Below are positions 1-9,647 of a stretch of DNA of 64,000 nt, piece by piece. This stretch comes from DATDPM01 sp963841995 (GTDB taxonomy: Bacteria; Pseudomonadota; Alphaproteobacteria; DATDPM01), in the NCBI GenBank assembly GCA_963841995.1, contig CAWJEX010000008.1, positions 46,671 to 110,670 on the forward strand, read 5' to 3'. Under the pieces are notes generated by a model. It searched no databases and had not been told where the DNA came from. It saw only the letters and a list, made by a program, of their open reading frames with translations. Both the position numbers and the translations under genes were made by a program. How positions within the stretch are numbered: position 1 is the first letter of the stretch; each line of letters starts with the position of its first letter.

Positions 1-1
1 C

Positions 2-454
2 GATTTTCTGTACCAGCGCTACGAATTCCGCAAGAGCTTGCGCATGTCGCGCCAGGAAATGCGCGAGGAATACAAGCAGACGGAAGGCGATCCGACGATC
101 AAAAACCGGCTGCGCCAGCTCCGTATGGAACGCGCCCGCCGCCGCATGATGGCCGCGGTGCCGGAGGCCGACGTCGTCATCACCAATCCGACACACTTCG
201 CCGTAGCGCTGAAATACGAGCCGACGGAAATGAACGCGCCGAAGATGGTGGCCAAGGGCGCCGACCTGATCGCCAAGAAAATTCGCGAAGTCGCCTTGGA
301 AAACGACGTGGCAATCGTGGAAAATCCGCCCTTGGCCCGGGCGCTCTATTCGGGCGTCGAGCTCGACCAGGAAATTCCGAAAGAACACTACAAGGCGGTG
401 GCCGAAATCATCGGCTATGTCTTCCGCTTGAAAAAGAAGATCATCCCGGGTTAG
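2..454 (+). CDS. flhB: Flagellar export apparatus protein FlhB, C-terminal part (5' end outside window)
   Basis: The reading frame is open from base 2 to the TAG at 452-454 and gives about 150 residues of the FlhB cytoplasmic domain. The autocleavage motif NPTH is visible in the stretch VVITNPTHFAVALKY, preceded by the basic linker rich in R and K. FlhB is an inner-membrane component of the flagellar type III export gate, and cleavage at N-P switches export from hook to filament substrates. The transmembrane half lies upstream of the window. A CckA-type kinase follows after 93 bp, a neighbourhood seen in other alphaproteobacteria. Flagellar rather than injectisome FlhB/SctU is preferred because of this context. 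Confidence 0.93.
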   Translation, partial: DFLYQRYEFRKSLRMSRQEMREEYKQTEGDPTIKNRLRQLRMERARRRMMAAVPEADVVITNPTHFAVALKYEPTEMNAPKMVAKGADLIAKKIREVALENDVAIVENPPLARALYSGVELDQEIPKEHYKAVAEIIGYVFRLKKKIIPG

Positions 455-547
455 GCGAGGAATTACGCGGCGCCCGCCCAAAGCCTTAGCCTTTGAGGTC
501 ATGCCTATTCATGCTACATAACAGCCACGATTTTTAGGCAACGGCCC

Positions 548-3082
548 ATGCCGGACTCGGGGCTTTCCATAAGCAAGAAAGAATTCGCCGAAGAGATTCC
601 CGGCAGAGGTGCGCTGTGGGCGATCGGATTTGCTTACGCCCTGGTTGCCGGAGCCCTGGCTTACGTGGTGGGTCAAGCCGGTTTCGGCATCACCAACGCG
701 TCTGACTCGGCCGAGCGGCTGCGAATCATGGTCGGCGGCGGCAGCGCGCTTTTCTTCCTCTTTGCCGTGACCGCCGCCTCCGTCCGCAATATTTCCGCGG
801 CGCATCGGGGTGCGGCCGCCTGCAACCGGATTTTGGCGGAAGCCTTCCAATCCCTGCCCATGCCTCGCCTCTTGATGAGCGACAAGGGCGAGATCGTCTA
901 TGTGAACGCCGCTTTCTGTCAAATCTTCGGCTGCACCGAAAGCAACGCACAGGAGGTTCTGGCTTCCCATTTCGGCCGGCAATGCGAGTCGCGCCAGGAG
1001 TACGAGCGGCTCGCCGCCGCCGCGGCGCACGGTGCCGCAGCGCGGGGCGAAATCGAATTGGCAACCTCGCCGGGCGAGAGCGAATGGTACGAGATCGCGG
1101 CGCAGCCCGTCGCCGGCCGCCCGGGCTATGTTCTATGGCGAGTTGAGGATGTGACCGCCCAGCGCGAATTGGAACAGGTGATTCGGCAGGAGCACGAAAC
1201 TCTGTTCGATTTTCTCGAGCACGCTCCGGTCGGATTCTATTCGGTGAACGAAGACGGACGGTTTTTGTTCATCAATCAAACCCTTGCGTCCTGGCTTGGC
1301 TATACGCCGGAGGAAATCCTCGGCGGGAATTTCCGGCTCCGGGAATTTGTGGTCAATCCGCCGGCGAACGCCGCGCCCGATTACGATCCTTTCGATGGCA
1401 GCGGCCAGACCAATGGCGAGGTAACGCTGTGCGGCCGGGAAGGTCGCACGCTCCAGGCCTTCGTTACCCAAACCGTGGTTTCCGGCGGCGACGGAATCGG
1501 AATCAGAACCCGGTCGGTGGTGCGCGATTTGACGCCGGAACGCGGCTGGGAGCGGGCGCTGCGCCTCTCGGAGCGCCGGTTCAAGCATTTGTTCGAGGAT
1601 GCGCCGGTCGGCATCGCCCTCGTCGATTCCGAAGGCCGCATCGCGGAATACAATCACCAGCTGCGCCGCCTGGGGTCGCCTTCCGGCGCGGAGCTGCTCG
1701 GCGTTTCGGTGCTCGATCTCATTGCCGATGAAGACCGGGCGGCGACCGAGGCGCGGATGCGCAAAGCGGCGGCCGGGGAATCCTTGGGGCCTATACAGGT
1801 GCGCCTGTTCGGCGAGCCGGACCGCGTCGCCTCCCTGTTTGTCAGCCGTGCCGAAGACGCGGCGGGTGCGCCGGTGGGGCTGATTCTCCACTTCCTCGAC
1901 GTGACCGAACTGAAACGGCTCGAAATTCAATTTGCTCAGTCGCAGAAGATGCAGGCGGTCGGGCAATTGGCCGGCGGCATCGCCCACGACTTCAACAATT
2001 TGCTGACCGCAATGATCGGATTCTGCGATTTGCTGTTGCTGCGTCACGGTCCCGGCGAGGAATCTTTCGCCGATATCATGCAGATCAAGCAGAATGCCAA
2101 CCGTGCCGCAAATCTGGTCCGGCAACTGCTCGCTTTCTCGCGGCGCCAAACCGTTCAACCGAAAATTCTCAACGTCACCGACGTGCTGGCCGAAATTTCC
2201 AATCTGCTGCGCCGGCTCATCGGCGAGAAGATCGAACTTCGCATGATTTACGGCCGCGACCTCTCGCCGGTCAAGGTGGATCAGGGGCAATTTGAGCAAG
2301 TGGTCGTGAATCTCGCGGTCAATGCCCGCGATGCCATGGCGAGGGGCGGAATTCTCACCATCCGCACCAGCAATGTGACGAATGCCGAGTTGATCTCGCG
2401 CGGGGTCGAGGAAATGCCGCCGGGCGATTACGTGCTGATCGAAGTCGGGGATACCGGAACGGGGATTCCGAAAGCAGATATCGACCGCATTTTCGAGCCT
2501 TTCTATTCGACCAAAGAGGTGGGAGCGGGGACCGGGCTTGGCCTTTCGACCGTGCACGGCATCGTCAAACAGGCCGAAGGCTACATTTTTGTGGACAGCG
2601 TCGTGGGGGCCGGCACCAAATTCAGCATCTTCCTGCCACGCCACCAGGCGACGGCCAGCGAAATCCAGGCGGCCGAGGCGGCTCCCGTGCTTCCCGGCGA
2701 TCTCACCGGAACCGGAACCGTGCTATTGGTCGAAGACGAAGACGCGGTGCGGCTGTTCAGCGCCCGCGCGCTCCGCAATAAGGGATATAAAGTCTTGGAA
2801 GCCAAAGGCGGCGAAACCGCGATCGAGCTCATCAAGGCCTTGCCGGAACCGGTGGATTCGGTCATCACCGATATCGTGATGCCGGATATGGATGGTCCGG
2901 CCTTGGTCGAGTGGGTTCGCGAGCGCGATCCGAACATGCGGGTGATCTGCATTTCCGGCTATGCCGAGGAAACTTTCCGCAAGCGCCTCTCTGCCGCCGC
3001 CGACATCCATTTCCTTCCCAAGCCCTTCAGCCTGGAGCAATTGGCGGCCAAGGTGAAGGACGTGATGCGCACGCTCCACTAA
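548..3082 (+). CDS. cckA: PAS hybrid sensor histidine kinase, CckA-like
   Basis: 844 residues. Two hydrophobic segments lie near residues 22-48 and 58-80, followed by three PAS-like regions (roughly 100-220, 225-340 and 345-460). The dimerisation domain carries the H-box GGIAHDFNNLL with the phosphorylated His at about 480. An HATPase domain with DTGTGI and GTGLGLSTV follows, and a C-terminal receiver has the acceptor Asp at about 775 (TDIVMPDMDG). This architecture and the position after flhB match CckA, which feeds phosphate through ChpT to CtrA and controls cell cycle and motility in alphaproteobacteria. The function is inferred from family and context. A 503-residue open frame on the opposite strand is a GC-rich shadow. 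Confidence 0.88.
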   Translation: MPDSGLSISKKEFAEEIPGRGALWAIGFAYALVAGALAYVVGQAGFGITNASDSAERLRIMVGGGSALFFLFAVTAASVRNISAAHRGAAACNRILAEAFQSLPMPRLLMSDKGEIVYVNAAFCQIFGCTESNAQEVLASHFGRQCESRQEYERLAAAAAHGAAARGEIELATSPGESEWYEIAAQPVAGRPGYVLWRVEDVTAQRELEQVIRQEHETLFDFLEHAPVGFYSVNEDGRFLFINQTLASWLGYTPEEILGGNFRLREFVVNPPANAAPDYDPFDGSGQTNGEVTLCGREGRTLQAFVTQTVVSGGDGIGIRTRSVVRDLTPERGWERALRLSERRFKHLFEDAPVGIALVDSEGRIAEYNHQLRRLGSPSGAELLGVSVLDLIADEDRAATEARMRKAAAGESLGPIQVRLFGEPDRVASLFVSRAEDAAGAPVGLILHFLDVTELKRLEIQFAQSQKMQAVGQLAGGIAHDFNNLLTAMIGFCDLLLLRHGPGEESFADIMQIKQNANRAANLVRQLLAFSRRQTVQPKILNVTDVLAEISNLLRRLIGEKIELRMIYGRDLSPVKVDQGQFEQVVVNLAVNARDAMARGGILTIRTSNVTNAELISRGVEEMPPGDYVLIEVGDTGTGIPKADIDRIFEPFYSTKEVGAGTGLGLSTVHGIVKQAEGYIFVDSVVGAGTKFSIFLPRHQATASEIQAAEAAPVLPGDLTGTGTVLLVEDEDAVRLFSARALRNKGYKVLEAKGGETAIELIKALPEPVDSVITDIVMPDMDGPALVEWVRERDPNMRVICISGYAEETFRKRLSAAADIHFLPKPFSLEQLAAKVKDVMRTLH

Positions 3083-3194
3083 CGGGCTCATTGCGCATCC
3101 GGAAATAATCACGGAATAGCAGCCGGCCGTTCAGCGTCCATGCAGGAAAGGTCGGGGTAATATGCGGGTAGACCGCGGCGTTTGAGGAGGAGTT

Positions 3195-3740
3195 ATGACT
3201 TTGCGTTATTGGGCGGCCGGAATGATCGCAATCACCGCGTTCTGCCTTCATTCGGCCAAAGCCGCCGACCTCCCGAAGCTTCTGGTCTTCAATACCGTCT
3301 TATTCGACGCATTGACGACCGGCGAGGGCAATTCGGTCGTAAGCCCGGAAGAAAAATCGCAGGTGGAACGCACCGCGGACGTCTTGCGGGCGAAAATGGC
3401 CGAGACCGGCCGCTATCAGGTCTTGCCTGCGCCCAAATCCGGATCGGACGACATCGATCTTTCCTGCGGCGAATGCATTTTGAAAGAAGCCCATGCCGCC
3501 GGCGCCGATTTCGTGCTGACGAGCGCAGTCAACCGTGTCAGCGCCACCGTTATGGTCCTGACCGTGGAACTCGATGATGTTGCCAACCAGAAAGCGGTGT
3601 CGGGTGGCAAGGTCGAGCTTCGAGGCCTCAACGCCGAGGCCATGCGCGGGGCCGCGGTCTACGCGGCGGACAAGTATTTTGCACCGGCCGCGGCTCCGTC
3701 CGGCGCGGAAAAACCCGAAATCGGAAATTCCACGAAATAG
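3195..3740 (+). CDS. Secreted DUF2380-like protein of unknown function
   Basis: 181 residues, starting at an ATG with a strong ribosome site (GGAGGAG ending 5 bases upstream). Residues 1-24 form a signal peptide ending in AKAAD. The mature part, with LPKLLVFNTVLFD near its start, resembles the DUF2380/DUF3280 family of small periplasmic proteins. It has a CGEC pair near residues 93-96 that could form a disulfide or bind a metal. No catalytic role can be assigned. It follows cckA by 112 bp on the same strand and converges with the EF-hand gene, so it probably has its own promoter. Confidence 0.7.
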   Translation: MTLRYWAAGMIAITAFCLHSAKAADLPKLLVFNTVLFDALTTGEGNSVVSPEEKSQVERTADVLRAKMAETGRYQVLPAPKSGSDDIDLSCGECILKEAHAAGADFVLTSAVNRVSATVMVLTVELDDVANQKAVSGGKVELRGLNAEAMRGAAVYAADKYFAPAAAPSGAEKPEIGNSTK

Positions 3741-3768
3741 CGGCGATGATATTTTGAGGCGCCGTAGC

Positions 3769-3798
3769 CCGCTCCGGCAGAGGATCCTGCCGGAGCGG
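3769..3798. terminator. Hairpin between convergent genes
   Basis: A perfect 12-bp inverted repeat (3769-3780 with 3787-3798) encloses the 6-base loop AGGATC. It lies between the plus-strand gene ending at 3740 and the minus-strand gene ending at 3832, so it can serve both. There is no clear T-run on either side, so termination strength is uncertain. Confidence 0.6.
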
Positions 3799-3831
3799 CT
3801 GCGAGTTCGGTTCAATTGTTTAGGAACGCGA

Positions 3832-4650
3832 TTACGAGGTTTGGGCGCCGGCGTTCTGGATCATTTGCGCCTGCATCTGGATCAGTGTTTCGATCCAGGC
3901 CTCAGGCGAGTTTGGCCCGTTCGAACTGCCGTTCGTTCCCGACGTGCTGGATGACGAATTGCCCGAAGCGGATGCCGCCGCCGCCGCCGGCGTCGTGACC
4001 GCGACCGTTGTTCCATCGGCGTAGCTGATGGTGGTCGTGGTCGAGCCGTCTGGATTGTTGACGGTCGCCGTGGTGTCGCCTGCGGCACTGCTTCCGAACA
4101 AGCTGCCGGAGCTGCCTTCGCCACCGCCTGCGCCGCCCATATGCATGTGATGGTGGCCGCCGCCTTTGGGGAAAGCCTGGGCGAATTCGCTCGTGGTCAC
4201 CGAACCATCCCCGTTGGTATCAAGCTTGGTGAAGAGCGCGTCGGCCTCCGCCGTCGTGCCGCCCGCGGCGGTGACCGCGGTCTCGAGCTCGGACTTAGAG
4301 ATTTGGCCATCGCCATTGGTGTCGATGGCATTGAACAATTGCTGCTCACGGGGCGTCAATGTTGCCGTCTGGTTGGTCTGCTGATTTGGTTGCGATGACG
4401 TCGAACCGTTAGTTGCGCCTTGCTGTTCCTGAAGCGCGACAAGAATCGCAAACAGGTTCGGATCGATGGCGCTAACTCCTGATCCCGTGACTGGCGCGCT
4501 CGTACTGGACGAGGGTGCCGTTGCGCCGTCAACGACGCTTGGATCAATTTGTCCCATCACAGTGCTGGAACCAAGGTTTCCGAGCAATTGCTGATAAAGT
4601 GCCGCTAGCGGATTGTATTCTGAACCCCCGACGCCGCCAATAGATGACAT
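3832..4650 (-). CDS. EF-hand calcium-binding protein
   Basis: 272 residues from the ATG at 4650, preceded by AGGAAAG. An upstream in-frame extension to 4701 is unlikely to be translated. Two canonical EF-hand loops are visible, DTNGDGQISKSE and DTNGDGSVTTSE, about 35 residues apart. After them come a His/Gly-rich patch (GGGHHHMHMGG) and a long low-complexity Ser/Thr/Gly/Ala tail. No signal peptide is obvious. Proteins of this build sit beside ECF sigma and metal-sensor genes in many alphaproteobacteria, as here; the cluster suggests calcium or metal stress sensing, but this is inference. Confidence 0.75.
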   Translation of the reverse strand: MSSIGGVGGSEYNPLAALYQQLLGNLGSSTVMGQIDPSVVDGATAPSSSTSAPVTGSGVSAIDPNLFAILVALQEQQGATNGSTSSQPNQQTNQTATLTPREQQLFNAIDTNGDGQISKSELETAVTAAGGTTAEADALFTKLDTNGDGSVTTSEFAQAFPKGGGHHHMHMGGAGGGEGSSGSLFGSSAAGDTTATVNNPDGSTTTTISYADGTTVAVTTPAAAAASASGNSSSSTSGTNGSSNGPNSPEAWIETLIQMQAQMIQNAGAQTS

Positions 4651-4830
4651 GATAGCTTTCCTTTCGTTGGTTCCCGGTCGCGGAGTGCCCCGGGAAGGCA
4701 AGTACTGTCAATTCCGATGACTCTTAAACGCGATTTGCCGGCGCCTCCTGCGCTCCCGTCCCCCGGGAAAATCGCTTTTTTCGAGATTTTTGAGGGGCTT
4801 TCAGGCTCTAGACCCAGCCGGTGATGGGGC

Positions 4831-5580
4831 TTAACCGCCCGCCAAGGCTGCAGCAGCAAGGACGATCATCGCCTCTTCGCGATGGCTGTCGAGCAGCGCG
4901 GCTCCGGATGACCGGGGGCGAGGCGATGCGAGGGGATTGACTTCACGAAACTCGGCGAAGCCGCGGAGGTGAAGCTGGGCTTTCAAGGTCCGCCGGCCGC
5001 GCACCAGGAGCGATTCCATTGCCGAGATGGAAACGCCCATGACATGGGCCGCTTGCGCACAATCCATCGCCTCAAAATAGCAGAGGGTCAAAGCCGCTCT
5101 TTGCCGGGTAGGCAGGGACTTGATCGCGGCGACGATGAAGGCTTCAAGCTGCCGGACTTCGAGAATGGCATCGGCGCCGGGCGCTGGATCCGCGGGTTCT
5201 GCTGCGTTGTCGAGGGGGACGGAGGGCGGACGGCGCTTGCGTGCGCGGTCGACCGATAAATTGGCGACGATCCGGTAGAGCCACGTCGTCACTCGGGCGT
5301 TGGTGCGGTGCCAACTGGGGGCGTACCGCCATACGCGCAGCATCGCGTCTTGCACGATTTCCTCGGCGTCGCAGGCATTGCCCACAATGCGCTGGGCAAC
5401 CGCGAGGCATTTCGGCACATGACGAGCGGCAAAAATCCGAAACGCCTTTTCATCGCCACCCGCGATCCTCGCCATCAAGGCCTCGTCGGTCTCCCCACTT
5501 GGCGCGGTGGCAACGAACGCGCCTGTGCCGCCGGAGTCGGCGGTAGGAACGATCAGCGATTCGGATTCGCGCAACGTCAT
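4831..5580 (-). CDS. ECF-family RNA polymerase sigma factor
   Basis: 249 residues. Region 2 begins near residue 35 (MARIAGGDEKAFRIFAARH) and contains the -10 recognition stretch CDAEEIVQDAMLRVW. Region 4 lies near 160-215 with LPTRQRAALTLCYFE and a helix-turn-helix in GVSISAMESLLVRGRRTLK. No sigma regions 1 or 3 are present, as expected for ECF factors. Downstream on the same strand is the EF-hand gene; upstream lie two membrane/periplasmic sensor genes that plausibly control it. The 30-residue N-terminal leader is rich in small residues and a shorter start at M36 is possible. Confidence 0.87.
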   Translation of the reverse strand: MTLRESESLIVPTADSGGTGAFVATAPSGETDEALMARIAGGDEKAFRIFAARHVPKCLAVAQRIVGNACDAEEIVQDAMLRVWRYAPSWHRTNARVTTWLYRIVANLSVDRARKRRPPSVPLDNAAEPADPAPGADAILEVRQLEAFIVAAIKSLPTRQRAALTLCYFEAMDCAQAAHVMGVSISAMESLLVRGRRTLKAQLHLRGFAEFREVNPLASPRPRSSGAALLDSHREEAMIVLAAAALAGG

Positions 5581-5709
5581 GGTTAATCTCGATTTATTGC
5601 CGTTCGAGAAACGAAACTTCGATCAGCCCGCCGCAACCGGCATGCCAAATGCCACGGGGGTAGAATTGCGGTAATTGCTACATTTTTTTGATCGCGGTCA
5701 TGGGACTGA

Positions 5710-5739
5710 GCGGCAGAAATTGCCGCATTCCAGGGAATG
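5710..5739. promoter_or_regulatory. Overlapping inverted repeats upstream of the ECF sigma gene
   Basis: GCGGCA at 5710-5715 pairs with TGCCGC at 5721-5726. Directly adjoining it, CATTCC at 5726-5731 pairs with GGAATG at 5734-5739. They lie in the 194-bp gap between the sensor gene and the sigma gene on the minus strand. They could be an operator or an attenuator hairpin. I do not see a GGAAC-type ECF promoter here. Confidence 0.35.
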
Positions 5740-5774
5740 GGGTCAGAATTTGCCGCCCTGACGAACGGCGCGAA

Positions 5775-6221
5775 TTAGTGGCGGGCGAGTGGCCTCGAGG
5801 TCGCGATTTTGTGCCGTGCCTCGGGAGAAACTTCGTTCACGGCCTCGAATAACATATCCTCAAGTGCCTTGTGCAGGGCCATGTCCTTATCGCGCGCATG
5901 AGTCATGGCAGCGTTAAGGGCGTCGCGATCGAAGGGATCGCTCAGCATCGCTTCGCGAATATGGTCGCGGGCATCCCGCAAATCATTGGCGCGGGCTTCG
6001 ATGTCCGCTTCGCGGGCTTGGAAAACCCGCTGTAGCGCCTCACGGTCCGGCTGAGCCAATCCGGAGCCGATTTCCTCGATCAGATGCGGTAGCATGACTT
6101 CGGGTCCATGGGGTGGACCCATGATCCGATGGGCGAGGAAGCGCCCGCCCAGAAAAAGGTTCAGGGCAAGCGACACGATCAGGACCACAGAATAAAGCAG
6201 CCGCGTTGGGGCGCTTGTCAC
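5775..6221 (-). CDS. Periplasmic heavy-metal sensor-like protein (CnrR/Spy type)
   Basis: 148 residues starting at GTG (6221). The GTG overlaps the TGA of the upstream gene in the four bases GTGA, so the two are translationally coupled. An N-terminal membrane anchor (LLYSVVLIVSLALNLFLGG) is followed by a highly charged helical periplasmic domain with MLPHLIEEI, REALQRVFQAREADI and MALHKALEDMLFEAV. This is typical of the CnrR/Spy/CpxP-related heavy-metal sensor family. With its partner it probably holds the neighbouring ECF sigma inactive until a metal or envelope signal arrives. A longer open frame upstream of the GTG overlaps the partner gene and is not used. Confidence 0.75.
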   Translation of the reverse strand: MTSAPTRLLYSVVLIVSLALNLFLGGRFLAHRIMGPPHGPEVMLPHLIEEIGSGLAQPDREALQRVFQAREADIEARANDLRDARDHIREAMLSDPFDRDALNAAMTHARDKDMALHKALEDMLFEAVNEVSPEARHKIATSRPLARH

Positions 6222-6649
6222 AATTCCATCTCTCCGAGGAAATGGCTGTCGAAGACCGCGCCGACGAAATCCGTCGTTTGGTCGAATTGCGGTTCTACGA
6301 TTCCGACAATGAATCCGAGTACCGCCACTGCGCCGAGCAGGGCGGTCGGCACCCAAGGGCGGCTCATCGCAAATTGGGCGAGAAACGCCTGGCTCGGGGA
6401 ACTGCCGGCTGGATGTTGCGCGGGCAGGGGTCTTGCCAGGGCATCGAGGACACGCGCCACCGATTGCCCGGACACGCCGCCGCGGCCGCGTTCCAGCATC
6501 CGGTCCAGGGCAATCGCCTTCCGATGCGCCTGTAGCGCTTCGGCGGAAATGGCGAGAAGCGCCCGGGCTTCCGCGCGCTCCCCTTCCGGCCAATGATCGA
6601 AATCGGCGCCATAGGTATCAAGAAGGCGCCGGAACAGTCCGAGTTCCAT
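6218..6649 (-). CDS. Membrane anti-sigma-like protein
   Basis: 143 residues from an ATG with GGGGAG four bases upstream. The cytoplasmic N-terminal part (LFRRLLDTYGADFDHWPEGE, then EARALLAISAEA) resembles short proteins encoded with ECF sigma factors. One transmembrane segment follows (WVPTALLGAVAVLGFIVGIV, about residues 98-117), then a short periplasmic tail. It ends in a 4-base overlap with the sensor gene. I infer an anti-sigma role from the neighbourhood; there is no classical zinc motif. The order sensor pair first, sigma last is the reverse of the usual sigma-first arrangement. Confidence 0.62.
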   Translation of the reverse strand: MELGLFRRLLDTYGADFDHWPEGERAEARALLAISAEALQAHRKAIALDRMLERGRGGVSGQSVARVLDALARPLPAQHPAGSSPSQAFLAQFAMSRPWVPTALLGAVAVLGFIVGIVEPQFDQTTDFVGAVFDSHFLGEMEL

Positions 6650-6731
6650 TAACTCCCCGCCGAACCAAACCCGAAGCGGGGATGTTAACGGAATCCGGAC
6701 AAGGAAGCCACCGGCGGCTTTTCCAGGTGAA

Positions 6732-8412
6732 TCAGTGTGCGCCCGCGCCGCCCAAGGTTTGTTCGGGCTTCTTCATGAAGGCGATGGCAAGCGCTGCGAT
6801 TGCGAGCGCTATCCCGAGCAGCAAGAATGTATCGCCATAGCCCAGGAAATAGGCCTGGCGGTGCACGGCGCGGCCGATCGTGACGATCGCTTCGTGTTTC
6901 GCTTGCGCAGTGTCGGCGATACCGTGATTGAGGAAATACTGGGTGAGTTTGTCGATCCGCGCCCGGCTCGCCTCGGCAAAGAGCGAGACCTGGCTGGTGA
7001 TGACATTCGAATGGTACTGCTCGCGCTTGGTCAGAAATGTCTGCAGCCCCGCGATCCCGATGGCGCCGCCTACAATTCCGCATCATGTTGAACAGCGCCG
7101 AAGCCGAGCCCACATTTTCGACCTCGATGCCGGCGGTCGCAATCCCGGCCAAGGGTGCCAGCAAAATCGCCTGGCCGAAGGCACGAACGATATTGGGCCA
7201 GATGAATTGCGGCCCGGAATAATCGCTGCTGAGATTGATGTTCAGGAACGCACTGGCCGCGAACATGGCGGCGCCGAATCCGAGCATGAGCCGCGCATCG
7301 ATCCTCTGCATCAGCTTCGGGACCAAGGGGATGATCAACAACTGCGGCAATCCGTACCACATCATGACTTCGCCGATCTGCTCGGCGTTGTAGCCCTGCA
7401 TTTGCGAGAGATAAAGCGGCAGGATGAACACCGAACCGTAAAGCGCCATGCCGAGCAGGAAATTGGCGGTCGTTCCCAACCCGAAATTCCGCCGCATCAG
7501 CAAGCGCAGATTCAGCAACGGTTTCTTTTTCCAAAGCTCGACACAGACGAAGAGGGGCAACGCGATTGCCGCGATGACCGAAAGACGGACGATAAAGGGC
7601 GAGCCGAACCAATCGTCCTTATTGCCTTCTTCGAGAGCGGTTTGAAGCGCACCGAGACCGATGGCCATGGTGAGGATGCCGAGCCAATCGCCCTCCCTCA
7701 GCAACCTAAGCCGCATCGGCACCTTTGCCAGCGAGAGCCAGAGCAGTGCGATCATGGCCGTGCCGGGAAGCAGATTAATGTAGAAAATATACTCCCAGCC
7801 GTAATTCTCGGTGAGGTAGCCGCCGATGGTGGGCCCGATCGCCGGCGCGAAGGTGACCGACAGCCCGAACAGCGCCATGCCGATCGGCTGCTTGGACTTC
7901 GGCAAGCTGGTGACGACGACCGTGAAGGCGAGAGGAATGAGCACTCCGCCGGTGAAACCTTGGAGCGCGCGAAGCACGATCATCTGGGGAAGCGTGGTCG
8001 CAAACGCACAGGCAAGTGAGAACGCCACGAACAGCGCGGCGTTGACGATCATATAGCGGCGCACCGAAAACGCTTGCGACAGCCATGCCGTGAGCGGAAT
8101 GACGACGATCTCGGCAACGAGATAGGAGGTGGAGATCGAGGCGCCATCGTCGATCCCGGCGCCGATCGCTCCTTGGATTTCGGGAAGCGATGCGTTGACG
8201 ATCTGAATGTCCAAGATCGCCATGAAGGCGCCGAGCGCCGAGCCGAATACGGCAAGCCAGGTCTTCAGCGGAACTTTTGTATCGCTCGAATCGGATCGGC
8301 TGGTTGCGAATTGAGCGGGGGCCGAATTGCCGCGGGGGACGAGCGCCAAGCCCCGCCGTTTCGCCGGTTCCAGGACGGGCTCACGGTTGTCGAGGATTTC
8401 AACTGCGGACAT
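6732..8412 (-). CDS. emrB: EmrB-type DHA2 family multidrug efflux permease (one frameshift)
   Basis: The N-terminal 445 residues read without a break from 8412: a cytoplasmic lead, then many transmembrane helices with the DHA2 motif RALQGFTGGVLIPLAF. An extra A at about 7074-7075 shifts the frame. Removing it restores NMMRNVGGAIGIAGL and the conserved tail through the final helices to the TGA at 6732-6734, about 559 residues in all, the usual DHA2 length. The product exports drugs by proton antiport with the adjacent EmrA-like adaptor, whose gene ends 23 bases before this start. The single indel resembles those in essential genes here, so the gene is probably intact. Confidence 0.85.
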
Positions 8413-8435
8413 GATCGTCAGCGCATCCGGTTCGG

Positions 8436-9560
8436 TTATTTGCTCGCCACTTCGCGCGGCGTTTCGGCCCCCGCGTAGCGGCTATTGCCCGGGCCCTCCG
8501 CCAAAGCGACGTCCTTGGTGTCGATGGTCGATTCCACCGACATGCCCGGGCGCAGCAGTCCCGTCAAAGGATTCTCCGGGTCGAGCACGATCTTCACCGG
8601 AATACGCTGCACGATCTTGGTGAAATTGCCGGTCGCGTTATCCGGGGGCAGCAGCGAGAATTCGAGGCCGCTCGCGGGTGCGAGGCTGTCCACCTTGCCT
8701 TTGAGGGCAACGCCCGGGAACGTATCGACCGCCACCGTCGCTTCTTCGCCTCCGCGGACATTGGTCAGTTGCGTTTCCTTAAAATTGGCCACCACGTAGA
8801 CGGATTGCAGCGGGACCACGGCCATGAGCTCCGTTCCCGCCTGAACATATTGGCCGACGCGCAATTGCCGCGCCCCCACCATGCCTTCGATGGGGGAGGC
8901 GATGGTCGTATAGCTCAAATTCAATTCCGCCTGCCGTTCCGCCGCCTTGGCGGATTCGAGTTTGGTTTCCGCTTCGGCACGCTCGCTCTGCAGGACCTCG
9001 ATCTGCTTTTTCGCAGCCGTCAGCGAAGCGTGATCATGGGCCAGCTGCGCCGTGCTTTCGCGGACATTGGCCGAGGCCTGCTCCGCGCGCTGCACGGTGC
9101 CGAAGCCTGTCTTCATCAGATCCTGATAGCGCTTGTTGTCCTGAGTGGCGAATTCGAGGACTGCTTGGGCCGATCCGATATCGGCACTGGCCTGGTCAAT
9201 CGAGGAGCGCTGAAGGGAAATTTGCGCGTCGAGGCTTTTGATCGCGGTTTCGGCGCTCGCCACATCGGCCTGTGCCTGAGCCTGCGCCGTCCTGAAATCC
9301 CGGTCATCGATCTTGGCCAGAACCTGGCCGGGCTTCACCGGCTGATTGTCGGAAACCAGGACTTCCGAGATGTAGCCGGAGACTTTCGGTGCGATGGTGC
9401 TGGAGTTGGCCTTAACATAAGAATCGTTCGTCGATTCCAAGAACCGGCCCTCCGTCCACCAATCGAAAGCATAGAAGCCCGCAGCCGACAGCAGAGCCAG
9501 GCCGGCCACCGCAGCCGCGGTCCGTTTTACGAATTTCTTTATTTCAATTTTCTGAGTCAT
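8436..9560 (-). CDS. emrA: HlyD/EmrA-type periplasmic adaptor of multidrug efflux pump
   Basis: 374 residues from the ATG at 9560 (GAGG seven to ten bases upstream); 32 further in-frame codons upstream cross the operator and are not used. One N-terminal transmembrane helix (TAAAVAGLALLSAAGFYAF) is followed by the biotinyl-lipoyl half ISEVLVSDNQPVKPGQVLAKI. A long coiled-coil hairpin comes next (about 80-210), then the second lipoyl half and beta-barrel (TTIASPIEGMVGARQLRVGQ). It bridges the permease to an outer-membrane channel, which is not encoded nearby. It is first gene of the efflux operon and divergent from a TetR gene, so it is likely repressed by that TetR protein. Confidence 0.88.
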   Translation of the reverse strand: MTQKIEIKKFVKRTAAAVAGLALLSAAGFYAFDWWTEGRFLESTNDSYVKANSSTIAPKVSGYISEVLVSDNQPVKPGQVLAKIDDRDFRTAQAQAQADVASAETAIKSLDAQISLQRSSIDQASADIGSAQAVLEFATQDNKRYQDLMKTGFGTVQRAEQASANVRESTAQLAHDHASLTAAKKQIEVLQSERAEAETKLESAKAAERQAELNLSYTTIASPIEGMVGARQLRVGQYVQAGTELMAVVPLQSVYVVANFKETQLTNVRGGEEATVAVDTFPGVALKGKVDSLAPASGLEFSLLPPDNATGNFTKIVQRIPVKIVLDPENPLTGLLRPGMSVESTIDTKDVALAEGPGNSRYAGAETPREVASK

Positions 9561-9647
9561 GGCTTTTGCCTCTTTGCGCCCCCATCGGGCCGCTATGGGG
9601 GGAACATTTCGGCCCCGGCGGGGACGCTCCTTCTGAGGGGTACTAAT

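Noticed and set aside
1133..2644. 503-codon open frame antisense to cckA
   Set aside because: Shadow of a high-GC gene; no ribosome site, no family pattern, while the sense strand encodes clear kinase motifs.
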